From the NCBI GenBank assembly GCA_007693945.1, contig RECP01000081.1, positions 1 through 64,000 on the forward strand: DNA of 64,000 nucleotides. The letters run 5' to 3'. Within the stretch, counting starts at the first letter, position 1. Every line of letters begins with the position of its first letter. This DNA comes from Spirochaetaceae bacterium (GTDB lineage Bacteria > Spirochaetota > Spirochaetia > DSM-27196 > PWMO01). The notes under the pieces were generated by a model. That model ran no database searches. It saw only the letters and a list, made by a program, of their open reading frames with translations, and was not told where the DNA came from. A program made the translations under genes and the position numbers. Below, one piece after another: positions 19,219-27,055 of this stretch.

Positions 19219-19314
19219 CTATTTACCCTTCTTCTTGTGGCGGTTCTTTCGGAGTTTCTTCTTTCGCTTATGCGTCGAGATCTTCTTTCGTTTGCGTTTG
19301 CGTCCGCAAGGCAC
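19219..19314 (-). CDS. 31-aa AURKAIP1/COX24-like (bL38-like) small basic protein, not in the ORF track
   Basis: GTG start with AAGGAG 8 nt upstream; translation MPCGRKRKRKKISTHKRKKKLRKNRHKKKGK*. Confidence 0.75.
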   Translation of the reverse strand: MPCGRKRKRKKISTHKRKKKLRKNRHKKKGK

Positions 19315-19414
19315 CTGTCCTGCTCCTTCTCTGCTGTAACTCAATTACCTATGCCCGCAGCGGGCGTAACAGACTATTCGGGAAGCCTCACCATACCGGA
19401 AGCTCCATTGGGTG

Positions 19415-20368
19415 TCAAGGTAGCCGCGGCACGAGTTGCGCGACCGCGTGGCGGTCATCAGGGGCTATCCATTGCACCGCCGGCATTTGTCGGAAGAAGG
19501 TCAACTGGCGCTTGGCGTAGCGGCGGCTGTTGCGTGCAATCGCCTGTTCGATTGAAGCGCGCACCGCGGTGTCACGCGCCGCAGCCGGCCCCTCGACGGA
19601 CACGTGCGGATGCTCAAAAAACTCGCGGTAACCGATGGCGCGCAGTCCCGGGTCGGTGGCACCGTACCCGTCGGCCACCAGCCGTTCGACTTCGGCAACC
19701 AGCCCCTGGTGGAACATTCGCCGTACACGCAGATTGATACGGCGGTAGAGCTCTTCCCGCGGCCGGTCGATTGCTACGATAACGGCCCGGTAGTCGTCTC
19801 GCAGCGAAGTCGGCTGTTTGAAGCGCGATCGCGGCACGCCCGCGGTGTGGTAGATCTCCAGCGCCCTGACGATCCGGTAGCGATCACCGGGAGCGATACG
19901 CGCGGCCGATTGCGGGTCCACGGCGTTCAGTTCACGATGCAGCGCTTCGATTCCGTCACGCGCGAGGCGAGCCTGCATCAGCCCGCGAACATCGGCCGAA
20001 GCTGCCGGCGCCTCGGGCAAGCCGCACAACAGACTCCGAATATAGAAAGCGGTCCCGCCGGAGACAACCGGCAGCCTGCCGCGGGCCACAATGTCGTCGA
20101 TCAGCGTTTCGGCAGTCTGTACGAACTCACCGACGTGATAGGGTTCATCCGGTTGTCTGATATCAACGAGGTGATGCACCAGCCGGGCACGCTCTTCCAG
20201 CGTCGGCTTTGCCGTTCCGATATCCATGCCCCGATAGACCTGCATGGAGTCTGCGCTGATGACTTCGGCCGCGGCTTCGCCGAACAGATCGAGCAGAAGC
20301 TCGGTCTTGCCGGAGGCAGTGGGACCAAAAAGGCAGAAGAGCGGCCGGGGCTTACTCTTCGATCTGAT
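19415..20368 (-). CDS. miaA: tRNA dimethylallyltransferase; apparent ATC start overlapping rpoZ
   Basis: In-frame P-loop 'PLFCLFGPTASGKTELLLDLFGEAAAEVISADSMQVYRGMDIGTAKP'. The track start (20245) omits the P-loop. No ATG/GTG/TTG occurs in frame between 20245 and the stop at 20432-20434. Confidence 0.85.
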   Translation of the reverse strand: MRSKSKPRPLFCLFGPTASGKTELLLDLFGEAAAEVISADSMQVYRGMDIGTAKPTLEERARLVHHLVDIRQPDEPYHVGEFVQTAETLIDDIVARGRLPVVSGGTAFYIRSLLCGLPEAPAASADVRGLMQARLARDGIEALHRELNAVDPQSAARIAPGDRYRIVRALEIYHTAGVPRSRFKQPTSLRDDYRAVIVAIDRPREELYRRINLRVRRMFHQGLVAEVERLVADGYGATDPGLRAIGYREFFEHPHVSVEGPAAARDTAVRASIEQAIARNSRRYAKRQLTFFRQMPAVQWIAPDDRHAVAQLVPRLP

Positions 20369-20543
20369 ACTGCACCTTGCGTGTGAGCACCTGCCGAATG
20401 GCGGTGGATACCACCTTGCCCTGGTTGTGCTCTATCTCTTCATCGCCGGTGACACTGAGCTGATACGCACGGCGCATGGCGGCGCGGGTCACCTCGTATA
20501 TGTTGCTGTCTTCCTGTATCAGTAGATCCAGCGGAAGTATCAT
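20352..20543 (-). CDS. rpoZ: DNA-directed RNA polymerase omega subunit
   Basis: MILPLDLLIQEDSNIYEVTRAAMRRAYQLS…IRQVLTRKVQYQIEE; GGAGG 5 nt before the ATG at 20543. Confidence 0.8.
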   Translation of the reverse strand: MILPLDLLIQEDSNIYEVTRAAMRRAYQLSVTGDEEIEHNQGKVVSTAIRQVLTRKVQYQIEE

Positions 20544-20603
20544 CCCGCCCTCCGATTGCTTCTCGTCCACGCGTCACCCGCTTGTGTAAAGGTATGTATG
20601 CGG

Positions 20604-20632
20604 AATATAGCAGCGCGTGCGTACGAATTCAA
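20604..20632 (-). promoter_or_regulatory. Predicted sigma70 promoter of rpoZ-miaA-bL38-like unit
   Basis: Minus strand TTGAAT (20627-20632), 17 bp, TATATT (20604-20609). Confidence 0.7.
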
Positions 20633-20690
20633 GTCCCGCGCCGCACTACTTGACGGTGGTTCAGGCCGCGCGGTATCGTAGCGGCATTCT

Positions 20691-21623
20691 ATGAAGCCCG
20701 TTCAAACGGTATACATTGTCGGCGCCGGCGCACTCGGGGCCGCCTATGGCAGCGTGATCCACCGTGCGCACCCAGGCTCGGCGGCGTTTCTGGCTGAAGG
20801 CCAGCGGTACGAGCGTCTCGAGCGCGACGGTGTGGTGGTCAATGGCGAGCAGTTCCGGCTGCCGACGTACACAGTACGCAGTGCCGGGGTTGCCGACCTG
20901 ATTCTGCTGACGGTGAAGTATCACCATCTGCAGGAGGCGGTCGAGCAGATCGGGGCCTGCATGGCTGAACACACGCTGATTCTGTCGCTACTGAACGGAA
21001 TCGACAGTGAAGAGATCCTCGCAGAGCATTTTGGAGCCCGCCGCGTGATCCATGGACTGAGTTTGGGTATCGATGCGGTACGTACCGGAAACCGTGTCAG
21101 CTGCTCCAGCTACGGCGTGATCTATTTCGGCCGCCCGCACAACGATCCGGTAGCTCCGGAAGTCAACGCCATCCAGGAGTTCTTCTCGGCGTGCGGCATC
21201 AAGTGGGAGACGCCGGTCGACATGCTGCGCACGCAGTGGTGGAAGTTTATGATCAACGTCGGCATCAACCAGGCGTCGGCAATCCTCGACCTGCCCTACC
21301 GCGCGTTTCAGACCAACCCGCACGCGCGTGCAATGATGGATGCGGCTATGCGTGAGGTGATCGCAGTGGCACATGCGAGGCAGATCGAACTGCGCGAGGA
21401 CGATATCGCGCGCTGGCATGAGATTCTCGAGCGGCTGTCTCCGGACGGCAAGACCTCGATGCACCAGGATGTCCAACAGCGGCGCAAGACTGAAGTCGAG
21501 ATGCTGGCCGGTACGGTAATCGAGCTCGGCAAGCAATCCGGAGTGCCCACTCCGGTCAACCGCGTGCTGTTTGACCTGCTGCGCGCCAGGGAATACGACT
21601 ACCTCGATCACGTCGGGCGGTGA
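20691..21623 (+). CDS. 2-dehydropantoate 2-reductase (ApbA/PanE family)
   Basis: VYIVGAGALGAAYGSVIH; 'WWKFMINVGINQASAILDLPYRAF'; 'TSMHQDVQQRRKTEVEMLAGTVIELGKQSGVPTPVNRVLFDLL'. Confidence 0.9.
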   Translation: MKPVQTVYIVGAGALGAAYGSVIHRAHPGSAAFLAEGQRYERLERDGVVVNGEQFRLPTYTVRSAGVADLILLTVKYHHLQEAVEQIGACMAEHTLILSLLNGIDSEEILAEHFGARRVIHGLSLGIDAVRTGNRVSCSSYGVIYFGRPHNDPVAPEVNAIQEFFSACGIKWETPVDMLRTQWWKFMINVGINQASAILDLPYRAFQTNPHARAMMDAAMREVIAVAHARQIELREDDIARWHEILERLSPDGKTSMHQDVQQRRKTEVEMLAGTVIELGKQSGVPTPVNRVLFDLLRAREYDYLDHVGR

Positions 21624-21655
21624 TCGTGCGCCGGCCCCGCGCACGGACCTGACGG

Positions 21656-22360
21656 TCAGGCCCGTTGAAGCACGACCGTGTCCAGGTTGAGAATCCCGTC
21701 GCTGGTGATGTTGTCCTGCAGCGCAAACTCACAGCAGGTCGTGATCAACGTCTCGATGCGGGCCGGCTGGTAGGCCGGATGATCGACGTCGACGCTCAGC
21801 GTGAAAGTGTGCGTCTCGCTGTCGTCGCGTACTGCTGCCGGCCAGAAACTGTAGTAACCGTTGGTACTGCGCTGTGTCACAAACGGATTCGGCCATCCCG
21901 GCTGCGCCGGCTCAGCCGTGCGACCGTCAATCGAGAGCCGGACCGAAGCTCCGTCCACCGCCGCACCGCTCTCACCATCGATGACCTTGCCGAAGATCTG
22001 CGGCAGATTATGCACCGCGCTTATCTCTTCATTCACAGTCAGCGTACGCGTACCGTTGGCCGCAAACGGCCTGCGTCTGCGCTCGATCAGCTCGATTCCC
22101 TCGTTCACCAGAACCAGGATACCGATCATGCTTCCCAGCGAGCTGCTGCTCTCGTCGAGGTGCTCCGCCGCCAGACGCGTAAACCCGCGTTCACTCATGA
22201 TGTAGCGCGGCGGAACCCGATTGAGTACGTACGCGGCCACGTCGTTGATTACCGATGGTTCATCCCGCAGGTCGGGACGCTCCTCAAGCGCAATATCGAT
22301 CGCCTTCAACACGATATCTTCCTGGTAGTTCTTCAGCTGCACCGTCTGTTCCGTCCTCAA
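21656..22360 (-). CDS. ComFB-like domain fused to a carboxypeptidase-regulatory-like/Ig-like C-terminal domain
   Basis: N-terminal 'LKNYQEDIVLKAIDIALEERPDLRDEPSVINDVAAYVLNRVPPRYIMSERGFTRL'; C-terminal 'IFGKVIDGESGAAVDGASVRLSIDGR…NGYYSFWP'. Confidence 0.75.
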   Translation of the reverse strand: MRTEQTVQLKNYQEDIVLKAIDIALEERPDLRDEPSVINDVAAYVLNRVPPRYIMSERGFTRLAAEHLDESSSSLGSMIGILVLVNEGIELIERRRRPFAANGTRTLTVNEEISAVHNLPQIFGKVIDGESGAAVDGASVRLSIDGRTAEPAQPGWPNPFVTQRSTNGYYSFWPAAVRDDSETHTFTLSVDVDHPAYQPARIETLITTCCEFALQDNITSDGILNLDTVVLQRA

Positions 22361-22392
22361 TAGCTAAAAGTAGCCCGCTTTGGTACGGAATT

Positions 22393-22950
22393 CTATGTTT
22401 CGGGACCGTTCTTGCCCCCGTTTCGGCGTCCGACGGCCGGAACGGCGGCCGCAACGATGCGGTCAGCAATCTGCTCGGGCAGCTGCGACTCGGTATCGAT
22501 GAGCAGGTCGACAAAATCATAGTGGTTGTTGTCGATATTGTAGAGCTTGAGATAGCGATACCGGTCACGCTCGTCACGCAGCCTGGTACGCTCGAGCACA
22601 ACGGCGTAGCTGCCGCCCTCGCGGCGCCAGATGCGTTCGGCGCGTACGGCAAGCGGCGCCGTCAGATAGACCGTCAGATCGGCTTCATCCCGCAACAGCC
22701 ACACTGCCAGGCGTGACCCGAGCACGCAAGAGCCCTCGCGGGCCATCTCCACCTGCCTCTGGTCGAGGTAGCGGTCCCAGCCGGGGTCGTCTTCGGCCAT
22801 GCGGCACAGTTCGTCGAAATCGAGGCCGCGTTCCTCGGCGATAGTGTGGAAGGTATAGTTGACCAGGCGCAGGCCGAGCCGCTCGGCGACCAGCCGACTG
22901 ACCGTTGAATTTCCGCAGCCGCTCTTACCGGAGATTGCTATAGCGGCCAT
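22393..22950 (-). CDS. Cytidylate kinase-like protein
   Basis: IAISGKSGCGNSTVSRLVAERLGL (P-loop); 'LKLYNIDNNHYDFVDLLIDTE'. Confidence 0.8.
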   Translation of the reverse strand: MAAIAISGKSGCGNSTVSRLVAERLGLRLVNYTFHTIAEERGLDFDELCRMAEDDPGWDRYLDQRQVEMAREGSCVLGSRLAVWLLRDEADLTVYLTAPLAVRAERIWRREGGSYAVVLERTRLRDERDRYRYLKLYNIDNNHYDFVDLLIDTESQLPEQIADRIVAAAVPAVGRRNGGKNGPET

Positions 22951-22965
22951 GGTGCCCCCGCGTGG

Positions 22966-23832
22966 TTACTCGACGTTGCGCAGCTGTTCACGGATGTTCT
23001 CCAGCGCATCCTTCATCTCGACAACCTGTCGGCTGATATCGAGCACGAAGCTCTTGGACCCGATTGTGTTGATCTCGCGGTTGATCTCCTGGCACACAAA
23101 ATCAAGCCGTTTACCCAGCGCACCGGACTCGGACAAAGCGGCATCCAGGCTCTCCAGATGCGCGCCCATGCGCGCCAGCTCTTCGTTAATCGAGTACTTC
23201 ACCAGCAACGAAGCCGTCTCGGCGTAAACGCGCGCTGTATCGACCTCGTCGCCCAGCACCTCGGAAAACCGCGACTGGACCGTTCGGCGCAGCCCCTCCT
23301 CCATCTGCGGCGCGTAACCGGCGACGACCTCGAGCGCCGCCGTGAGCCGCTCCAGCTGCCGCCGGATGTCGCGCTGCGTAGCATCGCCCTCGCGCACACG
23401 CCGGGCGTCAAAATCAACCAAAGCGGTCTGCAGCAGCTCGTGGACGACCGTCCGATAATCGTCGATACGCCGCTCCTTCTCGACCTGAACCACTTCCTCA
23501 AAGCGCAGCAGATGGTCGATGGTTACCGGCTCGTCGAGTCCGGCCACCTCGCGTAACCGTTCAAGCGCGCTGCCGTACGCGCCGACGGTTGCCTCATCGA
23601 TATGGATGCGCAGGTTCAGCTGCAGCTCGCGCAGCCGCAGCGTCACTTCGACCCGACCGCGGCTTACCCGCTGCGCCACAAAGGCCCTGATCTCCGGCTC
23701 CAGCGGAGCCACAAAACCGGGCAGCACGACGCTGACGTCGAGATAGCGGTTGTTGTACGACTTGATTTCCAGCGAGGCCTGCAGCGCGCTGCTGTGAAAA
23801 TCCGCATAGCCGAAGCCGGTCATGCTCTTCAT
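22966..23832 (-). CDS. YicC/YloC-family endoribonuclease
   Basis: MKSMTGFGYADF…EIKSYNNRYLDVSVVLP; C-terminal 'GKRLDFVCQEINREINTIGSKS…VVEMKDALENIREQLRNVE'. Confidence 0.93.
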   Translation of the reverse strand: MKSMTGFGYADFHSSALQASLEIKSYNNRYLDVSVVLPGFVAPLEPEIRAFVAQRVSRGRVEVTLRLRELQLNLRIHIDEATVGAYGSALERLREVAGLDEPVTIDHLLRFEEVVQVEKERRIDDYRTVVHELLQTALVDFDARRVREGDATQRDIRRQLERLTAALEVVAGYAPQMEEGLRRTVQSRFSEVLGDEVDTARVYAETASLLVKYSINEELARMGAHLESLDAALSESGALGKRLDFVCQEINREINTIGSKSFVLDISRQVVEMKDALENIREQLRNVE

Positions 23833-25289
23833 GCCGGCTGCTCCCGTTGCCGCTGCGCAAGCAGGGCTTCGCCGAGCCGCCAGTTGTTGCCGGCGCCCAT
23901 TGTCACAAACAGATCACCCCTGCGCAGCATACGCTGCAGCGGCCCGACGGCGTCCATCGGCTCGTCCACGTAGTGAACGTCGCGATGATAGCGGCGGGTG
24001 CGCTCGGCTAGATCACTGCCGGCAATCCGCCCGTCAAACTGCTCGCGCGCCGAAGCATAGATCTTGTGCAGCACCACAACGTCGGCGGCCGCAAGACTGC
24101 GCGCAAACTCGTCGAGCAGGGCTGCGGTACGCGAGTAGGTGTGCGACATGAAATCGACTACCAGTCGGCGTCCCGGATAGAAGCTGCGCAGGCCGTCGAG
24201 CGTGGTGCGGATAGCGGTTGGGTGGTGCCCGTAGTCATCGACAAACAGTACGCCGCCGGCCTCACCCAGGACTTCGCAGCGCCGTCGGGTACCACGGAAC
24301 GCGGCCAGAGCGCGCCGGACCGCCTGTCTGACCGCTGCTGAACGCGGCGGGCCGAGCTCAGCCGCACCAAAACGCTGCGCCAGCACGTCGATCACGGCGA
24401 CGGCCGCGGCGGCGTTGAGCGCGTTGTGTTCTCCGGGAACGTGCAGCCGCAGCGGCTGTGGATCATCGCCGAGCAGAAAGCTCAGCTCACCGGCACGCCG
24501 CTGGACGGCGCTGACGCGGTAGTCCCCCTCGGCGCGGCGTCCGTAGCCTGCTACGGTCAGGTCGGGGCGCTCGTGCGCTACACGCCGGCATACGGTCACC
24601 GCGCCGGGATCATCGGCACAGTATATCAGTGTTCCACCGACTGCAAGTCGCCGGCAGTAATCATCAAAGGCTGACTGGATGTCCTGCATATCGCGGTAGT
24701 AGTCCAGGTGATCGGGCTCGATGCCGGTGACAAGCAGTATATCCGGGTGAAAAAAGAGGAAATGGCGTTTGTACTCGCAGGTCTCGGCAACCAGAAACTC
24801 GCGGCCGCCACTATAGGTGGAACGCCCGCCGAAATCTGCTGCCGCGCTGCCCACCAGAACGGCGCCGGGAAGTTCCAGCTCGCGCACCAGCGTGCCGATC
24901 ATCGCCGCGGTAGTCGTCTTGCCGTGTACACCGGCGACCCCGACCGCACATTGGGCGGCGGAGAGCTCCCCGAGCGCTTCAGGATAGCTGATGACCGGCT
25001 TTCCCAGTTCGGCGGCACGCCGCAACTGCGGATGAACGGCCGGATCGTAGGCTGCCGAGTAGATCACCGCTTCGCTCCGGTCGGGCAGCTGGTCCGCCTC
25101 GAAGCTTTCAATCACCCGGATGCCGAGCTCAGCCAGAATTGTATCGGTATGGAACCGCTCGTTTGTATCGGAACCGACGATCTGCACGCCCTGCCGGTGC
25201 AGGACTTCGGCCAGCGCGGTCATTCCGGTTCCTTTGATTCCCACCATGAACAGGTGAGCAAATTGTCGGGGTGGTGTGCCGCCGGACAT
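23829..25289 (-). CDS. murC: UDP-N-acetylmuramate--L-alanine ligase
   Basis: MVGIKGTGMTALAEVLHRQGVQIVGSD; VAGVHGKTTTAAMIG; DDYGHHPTAI; GAGNNWRLGEALL. Confidence 0.92.
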   Translation of the reverse strand: MSGGTPPRQFAHLFMVGIKGTGMTALAEVLHRQGVQIVGSDTNERFHTDTILAELGIRVIESFEADQLPDRSEAVIYSAAYDPAVHPQLRRAAELGKPVISYPEALGELSAAQCAVGVAGVHGKTTTAAMIGTLVRELELPGAVLVGSAAADFGGRSTYSGGREFLVAETCEYKRHFLFFHPDILLVTGIEPDHLDYYRDMQDIQSAFDDYCRRLAVGGTLIYCADDPGAVTVCRRVAHERPDLTVAGYGRRAEGDYRVSAVQRRAGELSFLLGDDPQPLRLHVPGEHNALNAAAAVAVIDVLAQRFGAAELGPPRSAAVRQAVRRALAAFRGTRRRCEVLGEAGGVLFVDDYGHHPTAIRTTLDGLRSFYPGRRLVVDFMSHTYSRTAALLDEFARSLAAADVVVLHKIYASAREQFDGRIAGSDLAERTRRYHRDVHYVDEPMDAVGPLQRMLRRGDLFVTMGAGNNWRLGEALLAQRQREQPA

Positions 25290-25356
25290 GCCGGTATACT
25301 ATGAGAATCGGTCTCTTTGTGCAATCCAATGCCACCGAGGGGAGAACGCCGCCATT

Positions 25357-26232
25357 ATGAAGCAATTCTACACCCGCCTGCGCCGCGGCGCAGCCTACGT
25401 TACCAAAGGCACTGTGATCGGCATTGCCAATATCATTCCCGGCGTCAGCGGGGGTACCGTTGCGGTGGCGCTGGGTATCTATGATCGGTTGATCAGGGCG
25501 ATCAACGGCCTGCTCGGGCGCAGCCGCGGCGCGCTCGCCGAGCTGCCGTTTCTGGCACTGGTGGCTGTGGGCGTTCTGGCCGGGATATTCGTGTTTGCCG
25601 GCGCCTTTGAGCACCTTTATGCATTCTATCCCGCCGAGGTGGCGTTTCTGTTCCTGGGACTCATACTGGGCGGGCTGGGGCCGCTGTGGCACACCGCGTC
25701 GCGCTACCGGCTGCGGCCGCGGCACGCGGTTGCGTGTCTGGCGGGGCTGGTTCTGGTGCTGTCGCTGCTGCTGGTAACGCCGGCCGAGTTCGGCGGGCAG
25801 CTGCCGCAGCTGTCGGCTACCGTTGCGATGACGCTGATTCTCTCCGGTGTCGTCGCGGCGGCCGCCATGGTTATTCCCGGGGTGAGCGGATCACTGGTCC
25901 TGCTGTTGATCGGCACCTACGGACCGATTCTGCACGCCGTTAGCGACCGCAACCTGGCGGCGCTGGCGCTTGTTATGCTGGGGGTCGTCATCGGCGGCAT
26001 CGCGGTAACGCGTATAGTCGCCATTCTGCTGCAGCGCGCACCGGCAACCGCCTACAGCGCCGTGATCGGTCTGGTTCTCGGCAGCGTGCCGCGGCTGTTT
26101 CCCGGGTTCCCCGAGGGCACGGCACTGGTTGCGTCGGTTGCCGCCTTTGCGCTGGGCTTTGCAATTGCCATCATCATCGAACCGCGCGACAGACGGCGCA
26201 CCACCGCACCGGCTCGCGGGGAATACGGCTGA
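25357..26232 (+). CDS. DUF368 (PopT-like) membrane protein
   Basis: GTVIGIANIIPGVSGGTVAVALGIYDRLI…AAMVIPGVSGSLVLLLIGTY; multi-TM. Start MKQFYTRLRRG. Confidence 0.9.
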   Translation: MKQFYTRLRRGAAYVTKGTVIGIANIIPGVSGGTVAVALGIYDRLIRAINGLLGRSRGALAELPFLALVAVGVLAGIFVFAGAFEHLYAFYPAEVAFLFLGLILGGLGPLWHTASRYRLRPRHAVACLAGLVLVLSLLLVTPAEFGGQLPQLSATVAMTLILSGVVAAAAMVIPGVSGSLVLLLIGTYGPILHAVSDRNLAALALVMLGVVIGGIAVTRIVAILLQRAPATAYSAVIGLVLGSVPRLFPGFPEGTALVASVAAFALGFAIAIIIEPRDRRRTTAPARGEYG

Positions 26233-26272
26233 CGGCGGCCCGAGCGGCAGCAGCCACCGCAGACAACGGTTC

Positions 26273-27034
26273 TCAATCGACGCAGCCCAGCCCCTGGCGC
26301 CGGTCGGCGTGGAAGAAGTCGAAGACCACCTCGTCACAGCAGGCGTTGGCCTCTTCAAAAGTGCCGTCAAACCGTACCTCTCCGTCATCGAGGAACAGGA
26401 TGTGGTCGGCAATGCGCCGGATACTGGTCAACTCGTGCGTTACCGCCACCAGCGTGATGCCAAATCGCTGGGCCATGCCGATAATCAGTGCATCGAGGGT
26501 CTTGCTGGTCATCGGATCGAGCCCGGCGGATGGTTCATCGAAGAACAGGATCTCCGGGTCAAGCGCCATGGCACGCGCCAGCGCGGCGCGCTTCTTCATG
26601 CCACCGGACAGCTCCGAGGGGAACAGGTGGGTCACACCGTTGAGCCCCACCCGGTTAAGCTTGGTGTCAACAATCCGCGTGATCAGCCGCGGCGGCAGCC
26701 GGGTATGCTGCTCGAGAGGAATAGCGATGTTATCGTGTACCGAGATCGAGTCCAGCAACGCACCGTGCTGGAACAGCATACCGATTCGGCGTCGAACTTC
26801 GCCGAAAGCCTGCTCCGAATACGAGGTGATCTCGTGTCCGAACAGTTCGATACTTCCCGAGGTCGGGATCTCGAGTCGAACGATGTTGCGCAACAGCGTG
26901 GTCTTGCCGCAACCGCTGCGGCCGGCGATCACCGTAATCTGCCCCGGATAGATCTCGGCGTTGATCCCTTTGAGGATCGGGGTATCACCGTACGAGAAGT
27001 TGAGATCCCGTATTCGCACAATTGGTCGAGCCAC
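26273..27034 (-). CDS. Mce/Mla-type ABC transporter ATP-binding protein (MlaF-like)
   Basis: Walker A GRSGCGKTT, signature LSGGMKKRAALARA, Walker B EILFFDEPSAGLDP. Adjacent to MlaE- and MlaD-like genes. Confidence 0.9.
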   Translation of the reverse strand: MARPIVRIRDLNFSYGDTPILKGINAEIYPGQITVIAGRSGCGKTTLLRNIVRLEIPTSGSIELFGHEITSYSEQAFGEVRRRIGMLFQHGALLDSISVHDNIAIPLEQHTRLPPRLITRIVDTKLNRVGLNGVTHLFPSELSGGMKKRAALARAMALDPEILFFDEPSAGLDPMTSKTLDALIIGMAQRFGITLVAVTHELTSIRRIADHILFLDDGEVRFDGTFEEANACCDEVVFDFFHADRRQGLGCVD

Positions 27035-27055
27035 CGCCTCTCCTCGCTTTGCGCC

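Noticed and set aside
20101-20328. 75-aa minus ORF over the miaA 5' end (MVPLPPARPSF…)
   Set aside because: Out-of-frame shadow of the MiaA P-loop region.
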